From: Homarus americanus
Lineage: Eukaryota > Arthropoda > Malacostraca > Decapoda > Nephropidae
Direction: 5' to 3'
Assembly: GCF_018991925.1 (NCBI RefSeq)
Contig: NW_024737042.1
Location: 19,541,298 to 19,605,297 of the forward strand
DNA: 64,000 bases
Below the pieces are notes generated by a model that was not told the DNA's origin, ran no database searches, and worked only from the letters and a program-made list of their open reading frames with translations. The translations under genes and the position numbers were made by a program. Of the stretch, positions 23,486 to 36,254 are shown in pieces; position 1 is the first letter of the stretch, and each line of letters opens with the position of its first letter.

Positions 23486-23489
23486 GTTA

Positions 23490-23870
23490 CGTTTAAATCC
23501 GACTGTATCTCCTCTTAACCCATGAATTGTATGTATATTATGTATGTATATTATGTATGTGCTCCATTTATATACATTATTTATTCAGCCTAGCTAGCAG
23601 CGTGTGGCAATGTATTTACCATGTCCCACACGCTTAATTAATGTGCCTGGCGACATATGGAAGCTGCTAATGTATTACTTGCCACATGTCGCCTGAAAGG
23701 CTAGTTGACCCCCAGACAGATCAGGGAGCGCCACCTCGCTTGTGTATCTCTGTTTGTCCAGTAAATAGAACCTACGAAAACTCTACAGGTGTTTGTGTTC
23801 GCTCCTGTAGATAGAACTTGGTACCCAGAACATATACATGAACTACTTTTATGGGGGGTGATTATTTAAC
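23490..23870 (+). repeat. possible solo LTR with two hairpins
   Basis: No gene. Two long inverted repeats stand out: AGCGTGTGG...CCCACACGCT (23608-23643) and GGCGACATATGG...CCACATGTCGCC (about 23650-23694). Further right is an LTR-tail-like segment, then TTGGTACCCAGAAC near 23818, which resembles the primer-binding start of some LTR elements. Ends and target duplication could not be fixed. Confidence 0.3.
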
Positions 23871-23989
23871 CCCATTACTCTCCCCATAATATGAATCCTT
23901 CTCTTCTCCATTCCCTTATTTACTTTCACCCCATTTTTATTTTCCCCTCCGTTTTCATTTTCTCCCTTTTATATCCCCTTTTCCACAAT

Positions 23990-24270
23990 ACTATGTATCA
24001 ACACAACACAACACAGTGTTATGTATCAACACAACACAACACAGCACAACACAACACAGTGTTATGTATCAACACAACACAACACAGCACAACACAACAC
24101 AGTGTTATGTATCAACACAACACAACACAACACAGTACTATGTATCAACACAACACAACATAGTACTATGTATTAACAGAACACAATACAATGTATAAAA
24201 CCCAACACAACACAACACAATACAACACAACACAACACAACACAACACAACACAACACCACACAACACAG
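23990..24270. repeat. ACACA-rich minisatellite
   Basis: Units of (CAACA)n alternating with CAGTGTTATGTAT at first, then pure (ACAAC)n at 24208-24268. Confidence 0.9.
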
Positions 24271-24274
24271 TTCT

Positions 24275-24940
24275 GTCTCCTATTCCTCTTTTCACCTCTC
24301 CCCATCTCAATCTCACCAGCTCCTTCTCCATCATTGTGTTGGTCACCTCCTTTTTCTTCAGACTCGCTAGCTCCCTTCTATCTTCAACGGCTAACCAGTT
24401 CTTCCTATCATCTCCCATCCTCACCCCCTGGGCAACTCCTCTCCTCCCTTTCTTTACCCAAGCCAGCTTCCCTTCCCCGGTCTCCCCTCATTCTGTTATC
24501 CTCCTCCCCTCTTCACCAGTCATCTCTTCTTCTCCTTGCCTCTCTTCCGTATTTATCTTTTTCTTTGTCCCTCTCCCTTTCCTCCACACCTCTCTCCTCC
24601 CTCCCTCCCTCCCTCCCCCGTTTACACTTTAGTTTTTTCATCACCCTAGTTTTCTTTCTCCTCACCTTAGCCATCGCCTCACCCTTCATTCACTCTTACT
24701 TGACTACCCTTAACTCTCCTCTTCCTCTGTTCTTCCTTCGTGATCATTCCTTCCTTAATCCCTCATCTACCCCTCTTGCCCTTACTGAATCATCTACCCC
24801 TATCTCCCCTACCCCATCCTCTACCATTTTTTCCCCCACCCCTACCTCTCTCTCCCCTAACCCATCATCTACCCTTGCTCCTTCTCCCTCCTAGCCACAA
24901 TCCCCCCTCCCCCATTCCCTCTCCATCACACCCTGGCATT
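24275..24940. repeat. CT-rich low-complexity tract
   Basis: Polypyrimidine-rich plus strand with CCCTCC runs. The overlapping Ser/Pro/Leu frames up to 186 aa are compositional. Confidence 0.85.
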
Positions 24941-25480
24941 ATAAGGATTCATTATGCACCCCCGAGCCCCAGGGACGCCCCACTCACATTCAATAAGAGG
25001 AATCAAAGGGCGGAGCTGCCATTTCATTTATACCGCAAATTGTGGGCACAGTTTCCCTTGATACACGTTTACTCTGGTAAATTCCTTTGTGAATTTGAAC
25101 ATGAGTGTTACGTATATACTTGTATAAATAGTTACACAGGTCTTCATAAATGTCTACTATGATAAATGCCTACATATAAGTACCATATAAGTGTATTATT
25201 ATAAAGGCATACGGTTATATCACCATAAATTCTTACAGGTAATTCTTCATAAATATTTATAGCCAAGCATGAATGCTCAATCATTTACTTGTTTATAATT
25301 ATACATATAAACAAAAATATTCAAGAATCTAAAAATTTTATATATGATGATAAACGTTGAAAATATTCATATATAAACGGCCATGTACTGTAACTTGTAA
25401 ATACTTCTACAGTATATCTACCTGCTTAAATGCCTTTGTATGAACTCCTGTCTGTACTGTATTTACCTGGGTCGATACCA
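24941..25480. other. AT-rich unassigned sequence
   Basis: No gene or recognisable element seen. Imperfectly repeated TTCATAAAT/TTACAGGT-like words occur at 25100-25260. Confidence 0.5.
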
Positions 25481-25489
25481 GCATTTAAA

Positions 25490-26040
25490 TACATTCTCAC
25501 TCACTCACTCACTCATACACACATAGTCATTCACTCATTTACCCGTGTACTTCATCTCACCCCTTCACTCATTCCCGAAAACACTCAATTTCTCACCCAA
25601 ATACTCTCTCTCTCTCTCTCTATCCTTCATCTCACGCTTACTCACTCACCCTCTCTCTCCCTAACCCCTCATTCACACTCACTCTCTTTCACCGCTCACT
25701 CTCGTTCACTTTCGCCACCCCTCACTTTTACTCACTCCCCCCCACCCCTCACTACTCATATGAAAATCATTTTAGGAACAAAAAGAACAAAAGTAACAAG
25801 ATTATTAGACTAATAAAAAATGGAATCGTCAAAAAACCGAATGTGAGGGGATGCTTCCCCTTGGGACCCCCCCCTCTCTCTCTCTCTCTCTCCATTCCTC
25901 CTTTCTTCTCCCTCTTTAATCCTCCCTCCTTCTCACTCTATTCCTAAATCTTCTCCTTTTTTCTCATGTCCTCCTCTTTTTTCCCTCCACCCATCTCTCC
26001 TTTTTCTCCCTCCTCCCCACTCAACTCTCCCTCCACCTTA
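25490..26040. repeat. CACT/CT-rich low-complexity tract
   Basis: (CACT)n at 25497-25515, (CT)n runs at 25605-25622 and 25872-25892, and CCTCC-rich sequence. No gene. Confidence 0.85.
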
Positions 26041-26170
26041 TTACCTTATCACAGTGTTCGATCTAAGGTGAATTCTTTCAATTTAACCAATTGTGTTATT
26101 TAGAACTTACAATAATTCCCTAATTGACAAAAAAAAAGAATTATCCTATGAGTTAATTAGTTTTTCATCC

Positions 26171-26448
<278 letters not shown>

Positions 26449-26624
26449 TGTTATTCCCTTTTATTATTTTCGTCATCAATATTTCATAATTATATTTTTT
26501 GTGTATAATGCTTTTTCATCTTTCATAAGGAATTCATATCGTGTGTTCCTAAGTGGTCCGCATATTTGGGTCTTTATACAGTATGTGTAATCATATAACA
26601 AGTGCTTTCTCGATCCTGGGGATG

Positions 26625-26963
26625 GGATAGGGAGGGGGATGGGAAGGAGGGAGAGAATGGAACGAGAGAGAATAGCAGAGAGAGAGGGTTGGAGGAGAGA
26701 ATTGGGGGTGGGAGGAAGGAGAGGATGGAACGAGAGAGAGAGAGGGACAGGGAGGGAGGAAGGGAGGGAGGAGAGAATTGAAGATATGAGGAAGGAGAGG
26801 GTGGAACGAGAGAGAGAATGGAAGGGAGGAAAACTGAAGGGGAGAATTGGAAGGAAGGAGAGGATGGGAGGAAGGCGGGGAAGGACAAGAAAAGAGGAAG
26901 GGAGAACGGATAGATGGAAATGAAAATACAGAGAGGAAGAAATAAATGAGGATAGAAAGAAAA

Positions 26964-27017
<54 letters not shown>

Positions 27018-27110
27018 GTAATAGAAACAGAACAAAAAAAGGGTAAGAGGAAGTTGAGGAAAGAAAAGTGAGGTTAAGGAAAGATGGAGATAAAGAAAAG
27101 TTAACTAGAG

Positions 27111-27147
<37 letters not shown>

Positions 27148-27150
27148 ATA
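26625..27150. repeat. GA-rich low-complexity tract
   Basis: Almost pure purine plus strand, with (GA)n at 26973-27014 and 27115-27145. It is the strand mirror of the CT tracts elsewhere in the window. Confidence 0.9.
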
Positions 27151-27153
27151 AAG

Positions 27154-27194
<41 letters not shown>

Positions 27195-27200
27195 ATGGCT
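27154..27200. repeat. (CTG)n(ATG)n triplet repeat
   Basis: Six CTG units followed by seven GAT/ATG units. No coding context was identified. Confidence 0.9.
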
Positions 27201-27499
27201 GTGTGAGTCATTTGGAGGTATGGTGATAATGTTGGTCTAGGCGATGATGATGGTGATGAGGAAGAGGGTGAGAATGGTGAAATTAATGATAATAATAGTG
27301 TCGAGATGCAATAACCCCAGACTGGACAATATACAGTGATGATGGTGATAGTGAATAGAACATGGCTGGAGAGCATATCAACACCACGTGAACACCACAC
27401 CACCCGGTGTCTCCATGACCACGTGAAGTCCTTCATATCAACATCTACGGACGAGTTACTGAACGACGTGGCCTACGAGACCTCACACAGTATGGCAAG

Positions 27500-27995
<496 letters not shown>

Positions 27996-28327
27996 ATGAC
28001 ACGAGTTATTTACATACATACATACATAATAGGTACAGGTTAAACTTAGAGGAGTGCAGCCATAGTAAGGTAATGAGAGGAGGAGAGGTACAGTAGTCAG
28101 CAACAAAGCAATACGAGGGACACTCTGGTGAGTCAATTTAAATGTGCAAAGTGAAAAGTTTAAGGTTTCAAAGACTAATAGTGACCAATTTGTCAATTTT
28201 TATGTGCAAAATCGAAATATGGCTTCTAAATTCGGATTTTACCACACCTATCTACTTATATTTTGAGTTGAAATTTATGAAAAATTAGCAATTTTTTCAT
28301 ATTTTTATTGTATATAACGACATTTCA

Positions 28328-30750
28328 TCAGACAGACAGATCATCAGAAAGTTTTTTGAACTTTACCAAGGTGGCCATGTCTTCTTTGCTCCTGTTCCTG
28401 GACATGAGTTCCCTATTGGCCACCTGGCCCCTGATGTACGCCTCCTTCCTCTCCTTTGAGTAAAAATGTTGTGCTGCTTCAGTTGTCATCCTCACACACC
28501 TCTCTACTGACTGTGTGTGTGAGGGCAATGCGGGAACTTCCATTGGTCTATCCAGAAACTCCTTGATTGCGGCAGTGGTGAGGGAGCAAGTCAGAGGAGG
28601 CTCGGTTACTGCAGAGTTCCATTCAATAAGCTCCGAGAGTTTGGTGGCATCTGGGTTGTCTTCAGGAGTCCTCTTGGGTGTGATACTGCAGTCCCCTACC
28701 TGTGTGTCCTCATCTCCCTCACCTCTGATTTCTAGTATCTTTTTCACAGCTTCCCCCCCCCTCTCCTCCTCCACCTTACTACACAGCATGGCCTGGAGCA
28801 CAGCGTCAGAGTGTGCATTCCAGGCTGATATCTAAACTGTAGGCATCACTATTCCTACCACCTCCTTCATCTGACTTTTGAGCAGTTTCAGCTGGTACAG
28901 TACATGCCTTGGACCCTCCACCCAGCTGTGATTTAACTTGATGTTGAACCAGTTTGGCCCACTATGAATTCCACAATTACCCTCAGATGTTTCAGGCTCC
29001 TACCCTTCAGCCCATGTTTGGATATCCACAATCTGCAGAACCTTAGAGTAGTGGTGAGCCACCTACAGTGACAAACTGGCCCAATCTCCAGGAGAGCTAG
29101 ACTCTGTCTGCCTCACCTCTACTAATCTGGTGGCAGTGATGATTCTGTAGCCATATGATTGGTCTGTGTTGAGATCTTTGACTACCTCCTGAGTGAGATT
29201 AGCTAGAGGAGGACCAACAGTGATCCTCGTGAAGTTTGGGGAGATCTCCAGTTTAGTGGTAGTATCTAACATCTTCCCTATGGGTCCCGACCACTTGTTG
29301 TTGCTCAATGTCTTTCCATCCGGTGCAGTCACTAGGTGTCTGAAACTTTGCTCCGTGTGCAAGTCACAGACAATCCACACCAACTTCCTGCAGAGCTTGG
29401 CCTCCGCATAATGGATTACTCCTCCCTCCCAGCCAGTCTTCACATTAGTGCTGTCACCTTCTATGGCCAAAAGGATCTGGTCTGCGCCTCTCTCTTTCAG
29501 ACAGTTCACCAAATGATCAGCTATGACCTCAGCATGACTTCTCTCCTCTGTAACTTCCTCTGGTACAAAATGCCACAAATATTTCCCACCTGGTTCATTG
29601 CACACTGTGTAGTGTGTTTCTTTAATGATTCCAGGAAACTGCCTGTCAGTTTCTTCAGCTTCCCTCATCACTTTGGTGTCATCTATTCTCCCATCAAAGA
29701 TACAGGTGATGCCATTTTCCCTAATCTCCTCATCAAACTTCTTAGCCAGCTTCTTAGTCAGTCTTTCGTGAGCCCTTCATACCTTGTTGTGATCAATTAC
29801 CAGTGCTCTGTCAGACTCTGTGATAAGACCAGCATCAATCTAGGCAGCAGTGGCAATCTCTGCAGTCTCACTCAGCCCAGTATGATGTCTCAAGCTAGCC
29901 AGAGCTATGTTGATGATATTTGCAGTGTTATATTTCTTCTTAGTCACAGGCAAGGAAGAAGTTGCTGCATTCTCTGATATGAAGAATTCGTCCTCTTCCT
30001 TCTTCCCTACCTTCTCCAGTGTATCTCCAGTCTCCTTCAACTCCATCTCCAGTAGTGACTCCTTCTTCACTCCTCTTCTTTCTTGGATGACTCCTCTGCC
30101 TTCCTCCTCTTCTTTTCGGCTTTCCTTTTCTGCTGCTGTCTATACAGCACTGCTTCCTGTCTCCTGGTCTGAGGGGTAATCAGCTAGACCCATCTGGTGT
30201 TGCCCAACACTACCCACTTTTTCCCTCTGACCTCTGATGAAGGCAAGCTCCTGCACTGTGGTAGCTTCTGCTCCTTCCTGCATCTGCAGTCACTGTGAAT
30301 CTCACTGTTGCAGACAGGGTTCCACCCAAGCCCAATGCAGCTTCTTATCTCAAAGTGACATGTCAGGATGTCCGCCAATTTCATCATGAACCTATCTTTG
30401 ACCGCTAGCTTTACACTGCCCATGGACACCTTTACTGCCCCATTCCACAGTGCCTTCAGTTTAACCCTGATCCTGACCTCAGTGTTGATTACAGGTCCTG
30501 TGAATAGAGTGTTGGCTTTTCTCCACTGAGCCAGTAGCCGAGGAACAAAGTACAGTAGTTGTTCATCAGGTGATCAACTGGGTAATTCCTTCTGTCTTAC
30601 TCACTCATTTCTCTTCTCAACAAACCATACCTCAGCAGATCTCTGACTGTAGGCAGCTCAGCAGGGGGAAGTTCCCTACCAGTACCCACCAAATGACTTA
30701 CGTGACAACTTGATTTGCTTCGGGTTCTGATTTCTTTCTGACTCATACTG
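28328..30750 (-). pseudogene. transposase-like pseudogene, copy A
   Basis: The minus strand encodes a paralogue of the protein at 31604-33987, in the same block order. The start is near 30745 (SHLVGTGRELPPAELP). A Cys-rich segment follows (30429-30184; CNSEIHSDCRCRKEQKLP), then ALASLRHHTGLSETAEIATAA (30070-29840). The putative RNase H-fold core is at 29671-29063, with IEGDSTNVKTGWEGG, WIVCDLHT and GKTLSNNKWSGPIGKML. The C-terminal block is 28801-28328 (157 aa) with SHTQSVERCVRMTTEAA. Relative to copy B it has stops at several points and lacks a readable equivalent of the SHSRW block around 29000. No terminal inverted repeat like that of copy B was found around it. Function in transposition is inferred, not shown. 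Confidence 0.7.
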
Positions 30751-31021
30751 TGGACCTGTGACCAAAACAAATGTTATTTAAATTTGGATGGGCCTACTAA
30801 TTCCTATTACACAAAATTAAGTTGAATGGAATTCTTAATACCTCCTTGGAATTCCTATAACCATTGGAATTCATAAAACCTGAGCTTAGGTTTTGGCTGT
30901 AGTAGGTTGTGCATAGCTAATTGCATAACTAATTTACTTCTACAGGACATTTTTTTTTTTACGGGGATTAGCTCACCCGGGCACAAGTCACTGGCCCACA
31001 TCAGGGCCTGGGGGGCGAAAG

Positions 31022-31155
<134 letters not shown>

Positions 31156-31311
31156 TAACTACAAAATGAAAAAAAGTAAATCAAGAGTGAGAACGATATC
31201 CAGTATGTATGATGATTGTCAATAGTAAGGGAAACAACTAAGACCTGCAATTGTGTGTTAATGAGGCAGAAAGTCAAATCACCAACCTGGGACGTGGTCA
31301 CAATTTTTGTG

Positions 31312-34300
31312 ATGCCATATTAGGGTGTGTCATAGGAGGGAAGATCAGCTAAAACTAATGGCCCATCACTTTTTTGGTAGATTTTAGTGTATATAAACAG
31401 AAAATAATTTCAGTTTCAATATTTTGCAACCTTTTGCTAGGTAAATTTTAGCGTGAAATTTATCGAAAATCTAACGTACAGCTGCATTAGTGCATTACAA
31501 TTAAATAGTGAACATTGCTTTCTGACTTCATTCTTTAACAACCCAACTAACAATATTTTTTCTGTTTCAGATCCTGATGCATTTATAAGTTGATAATATC
31601 TGCGATGGCTGCTTGTGTCAGGACGAGGAACCAAAAATCCAGCCATCTCAGTCACTATCTTGGGTCTGGGAGAGAGCTCCTGAAGTCGGAGTTGCCTACA
31701 TTGAGAGATGCTTTGAGATACGGTGTTTTAATCAGGCAAATCAGTGAAAAGAACCAAACAACTTACACAAACAAAGACATTGCCAGTGATATGACCAAAG
31801 CTGTCTTGGCACAGTAAACTCTGGCTAACGCTCAGTTCAAGCCTCCAGTCATAACAAGTCAGAAGAAGATTAGTGAGAGACTGCTAGCCAGTTGGGAAAA
31901 GGCAAGAGATATCTCTCTTGGGAGAGGAAAACTTGCAGTTAAGGATAGCTTTGCCAAGCAACTGGACCAGTTATTTGACATAATTACTTGCAAGTGCCCA
32001 ATTGTTCTCTGTCCTGAGTTTAGATGCGATCGTGACTGTAAATCCGAGGCCCACATCTCCTGTATTTGCAAGCGTGAACTGAAGATTCCTGTGATCGAAC
32101 TGGATTTGTCAAAGCACAGAGAGAGAAGACTGGCAGTATAGGGGCTCTCATGATTTCTAGCCAAGATATTCCGGAGTCCAAGAGACAGGAGGCTGCCACA
32201 GAGAAACAGAAGAGGAGAAGAGTTGCCGAGGAAAAGAGACTTGAGAAGGCCCAGGGTGAGGTAAAAAAGGCCGATGATTGGAGTCAAGCTGATTCAGAGG
32301 TTAATGACTTCCCCATGGCTGATCCGAGTGCTGACCAGGAGAATGGTGACTTTGTCCCTAACCCAGAAAATAATGATCCCAAACCTTCCAGGCATAAGAT
32401 TCGAAATAGGAAAGATATCCCGAGCATAGCTCTGGCCAGCATGCGACACCACACTGGTCTCAGAGAAACTGCAGAGATAGCAACAGCTGCCTGGATTGAC
32501 GGTGGTTTGATAACACCTGATGATGTTCACCTGGTGATAGATCATAACAAAGTAAGGAGAGCTCAGGAGAAACTTGTCAGTAACCTAGAAGAGGAGTTTG
32601 ATAAGGGGATAAGAGAAAATGGAATCAATTGTTTGTTCTTTGATGGGAGAAGGGATGACACTAAAGTGTTCATGAAAGTTGGAGATTCTGACAAGTTGTT
32701 CCTGCCATGGTGAAGGAGAACACTACTCCTGCTGCAGTGAACCAGGAGGGAATATTTGTGGCATTTCACTCCAGAGAAAGATGACATCAGGAAACCAGCT
32801 GAGATAGTGGCAGATAACATTGTGAACTGGCTCCAGAGAGAGGAACGTAGACCAGACCCTGCAGGCCATTGGAGGGACAGCACCAACACGAACACAGGGT
32901 GGCAAGGGGGGTCATACAGTGGATAGAGCGGAAGATTGGGAGGAAGCTGGTCTGGATTGTTTGTGACCTCCACACCAACGAGTTGCCACTCAGACATCTG
33001 ATCCAGGAGCTGGATGGCAAGACTCTTTCAAACAACAGATGGTCTGGTCCTCTTGGCAAGATGCTGGACTCTGCCACTGAGTTAGAAATAAATCCGAGCT
33101 TTGAAAAAATCACAGTTGGCCCTCCACTCGTTGAGCTTGCACATACTGTCATTGACGACCTGAGTACTGACCAGTACTATGGTTACATGATTTGCAGTGC
33201 CATCAAAACTGGGGTCATGCCTGATAGACTTGCTTACCTGCAGATAGGTCCAGTCTCACATTCTAGGTGGCTCACAACGGCTCTCAGGTTCTGCAGAATT
33301 TGGGTCGCTCATCATAAACTGAAAGGGAACCAGCTTCACAACCTGATCGTGAGTGTCTACTTGCCAAATTGGTTCAACACCAAGGTCAAGTCATCGTTCT
33401 CCGAAGGTCCGAGGCATGTTCTCTTCCAGCTTGAGCTCCTGAGGAGTCAGCCAAGGAAGGTTGTTCAGATTGTGGAGCAGACTGTGAGGAGATCTTCCTG
33501 GTATGCTCATCCCGAGGCAGTTCTGCAGACAATGCTCTGCAGTAAGGATGAGGAGGAGAGAAGAGTGGCAGTCAAAAAGATCTTGGATATGAGACTTATG
33601 AGAGGATCTGGGCATGACGAATCAGTTGGTGACGATTCCTTCAGGGTCAGGAAGACTCCTGAAGTCAATCTAGGTGCCAAGACCCTCACTGATCTCATAG
33701 ATCTGGATAACATCCAGGCTGGCAGTGAGCCCCCTCTTACCTGCAGCCTCACCAATGTTCAAGTCAGAGCTTTCCTGGACATCCCCATGCATGTCCCTGC
33801 CTGGCCCTCGCACACCCAGAGTATAGAGCGTTGTGTAGAGCAAGTGAGCGAGGCCAGCAGTCACGTGTACAGCCAGGAGAGGAGGGAAGGCTACATCCGA
33901 GCTCAGGTGGTCAGCAGGGAGGTGATGAGAAGAAACAGAAGCAAGAAAGACATGTTTTCTATGGTGTGCAGCAACACCGGGTCGTAGTAGTAAAACCGGT
34001 TTTTGTATTTGATGATTTTGTTTTCTAAAGGAATATTAAATTTAATAAATGTGTCAAGATCATTCGTTTCACTATTCTGGATCATTTTCATCCTAATAAA
34101 TTAACCTGATACATTTACTTTACTTTAAATAAGCTATTTAGTGGTGTTGGTAAAAGGGTGGGAATACTGAATTTTCATAAGATTTCAAGTTAAAATTTAC
34201 CTAGCAAAAAATGAAAACTTTTCAAATCTGAAGATATCACATGATTCTGCACATAGAACTACATCATTAATACCATGGGCCGATTTTTCAAACTCAAAAA

Positions 34301-34339
34301 AAAAAATTCGCCTCCGTATGACACACCCTAATGCCATAT
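31312..34339 (+). mobile_element. DNA transposon with terminal inverted repeats and 9-bp target duplication
   Basis: The element spans 31321-34330 (3010 bp). The left end reads TAGGGTGTGTCATAGGAGGG; the reverse complement of the right end reads TAGGGTGTGTCATACGGAGG, so the first 14 bases match perfectly and the next 10 nearly so. Directly outside both ends is the same 9-mer, ATGCCATAT (31312-31320 and 34331-34339), a perfect target-site duplication. GGCCCAT occurs about 40 bp inside both ends as a subterminal repeat. The single protein it carries (31604-33987) is broken by one stop and a few frameshifts, so the copy is non-autonomous now. A 9-bp duplication is unusual for hAT (8 bp) and commoner in Mutator-like elements; I cannot assign a superfamily. 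Confidence 0.85.
31604..33987 (+). pseudogene. transposase-like pseudogene, copy B
   Basis: The sole gene of the transposon, read in pieces: 31604-31817, then in frame past a TAA to about 32140, then 32150-32713 and 32869-33987 in other frames. Domains in order: SHLSHYLGSGREL near the start; a Cys-rich putative metal-binding block at about 31980-32090 (CKCPIVLC, CICKREL); a charged linker; ALASMRHHTGLRETAEIATAA; an RNase H-like core with RDSTNTNTGWQGG, WIVCDLHTNELPLRHL, NNRWSGPLGKML and SHSRWLTTALRF; and a C-terminal SHTQSIERCVEQVSEA block. The Asp..C..H, RW and late Glu pattern resembles hAT-type transposases. From memory, similar uncharacterised proteins occur in aphids, spiders and hydra. 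Both statements are inference. Confidence 0.75.
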
Positions 34340-35560
34340 GGCAGCAGGGTCTACCATTAGACAACACATTATGTTTCCAATATGATGTATAAGTAGGAAT
34401 AAATTTAGAGTAATTGTTGTTTAAACTAAATTGCTTAGCTGAAGATAAATAAAACAGTAAAACACAAGATAGCATCAACTAGAAACATACATTTATTATC
34501 ACGAACTCAATCTGTAGAGTTGACACTAGCAATTGATTCAGGTGTTTTTTGTTATATATGTAAAATTTTATCTCCAATCAACCCAGCAAGTGGATCAAAT
34601 TAATGACAATTTCATATGTCTATCTTATCAAAATACACAAATAGTTTGGCTTACGCATAACATTTCAAATAATTTGTAGTACGCATTTACACGATCTTTA
34701 CATTACGAAGCAATCACAATCGTCCAAAAGGAGGGAAAACACATGTATTGACACTCAAAACTCCACCATTTGTGACTATGTAAAGCTTGGAAACCGTGCA
34801 CCAAAAGTTACCAAAGTTGACCATACAATGATCGTCATATTCAGGATATATATCCAAACTGTGTGGTCAAATATAAGTAGGTAAATGGCCTTTTCAAACA
34901 ACAAAAAAGGGCATTTCTAAGTTTCTTATATAAAATGGAATTGTTTGAGTACTAGTAGTTTTTAATTGTTGACTTTACTAAAATTAAAACACCCGAGTAC
35001 TGTAACTGGTTTCAGTCCAATCTAATCTAATGATGTGGAAAAGAACGCATTGAGATTGAGACGCATCAGATATGGTATCAATTAGGTTTTGGATCCACTC
35101 GTAACTGGGACGATCTAGGACTTAGACTCATTAAGATTGGGACCCTTAGCATTGGGCCCCATAAGGAATAAAGCCCCAATTTTAATATGATTAAGTTAGG
35201 TTTTGCAGATGTTACCTTGGGGTGTATTGGGATTGTGGTCCACTTATCCAGTCACCGGAGTAGAAGTCTGTCCACACCGCGTTTACCACAACTAACAGAG
35301 GAGTCCTGGTAAGTGACTTTAATTACTTACTGCTCAAGTTAGAGAACACGATACTGGAGACACAAGGGCAAGGACAAACCAGGTGGAAGGAAAGAGACTT
35401 AAATTCATTCCACTATCAATAATTCCTTCTCTTGAAGGATTTTGGCCGCCACTCAGTGAATTGAGTTATGTTTATTGTTCTCTTACATACGTGTTAGTGA
35501 TAAGATTCGATAATTATAATACCTTTGATTTCAGTGTTGTTTACCAGATGTTAAGAGACT
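34340..35560. other. AT-rich unassigned sequence
   Basis: No gene or known element seen. Around 35050-35180 short words such as GATTGGGACCC and ATTAGGTTTTGG recur loosely. Confidence 0.5.
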
Positions 35561-35570
35561 GGATAGGTTT

Positions 35571-35597
35571 TAACGTGTGTGTGTGTGTGTGTGTTTG
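35571..35597. repeat. (GT)n microsatellite
   Basis: GT dinucleotide run, interrupted once. Confidence 0.9.
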
Positions 35598-35639
35598 TGT
35601 TGAGGGGAAACACCCAGCAAACTTAAGGTGAGTGAGAAG

Positions 35640-36087
35640 TAAAGGGGAGAGAATTATTTTTTATTCGCTCACGCTCTCTCCGCTTCCTTATTTCTTTCTC
35701 TCCCTCTCTATTCCTTGTCCCTCCCTCCCTCTCCCCATCTCTCCTTCCCTCTCGCTCTCCTTTCCTCTCGCTATCCTTCCCTATAGCAATTCAGTTGGTG
35801 GACTTGACTGCCAGTAAACTTTCCAGCGCCATGCGAGTTAGAGGACCGGCGGAGCAGCAGTGTGGTGGCGTAGCTCCCTGAATATGAATGAGCGGGGCGA
35901 GCTAAATAGCCCGCTCACCCACCAGCATTAATTGTAGCGGCGGCAGGTGTTAGGGAAGTGTTGTTTAGGAACACGAGGGTGAAGTTACAACAGTTTTAAA
36001 ATGAATTTCTCCCAAGTATATGTTTTACTCAGGTGTGCTCGCTTGCAGGTGTGTATGCTTGAGTTTATGTATGCGTTTACTAATTCA
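35640..36087. other. CT-rich tract and GC-richer unassigned sequence
   Basis: 35665-35785 is CT-rich. 35800-35960 is GC-richer and has a GAGCGGG...CCCGCTC hairpin around 35890-35917. No gene assigned. Confidence 0.5.
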
Positions 36088-36145
36088 CTCTATGTATGTA
36101 TGTATGTATGTATGTATGTATGTATGTATGTGTGTATGTATGTTC
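36088..36145. repeat. (TATG)n microsatellite
   Basis: About 12 TATG units with one TGTG change. Confidence 0.92.
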
Positions 36146-36200
36146 TCATCAACACCTATCTCGTACACTTACATCTTCTCAGAAACACCTACAGTATATA

Positions 36201-36201
<1 letters not shown>

Positions 36202-36252
<51 letters not shown>
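36202..36252. repeat. (CA)n microsatellite
   Basis: About 25 CA units at the 3' boundary of the adjacent minus-strand LINE, where a microsatellite tail would sit. Confidence 0.95.

Positions 36253-36254
<2 letters not shown>

Noticed and set aside
28100..28330. Terminal inverted repeat for copy A from CAATACGAGGGACACTCTGG
   Set aside because: No matching inverted partner was found at 30.75-31.0 kb, and similarity to copy B's terminus is too weak.
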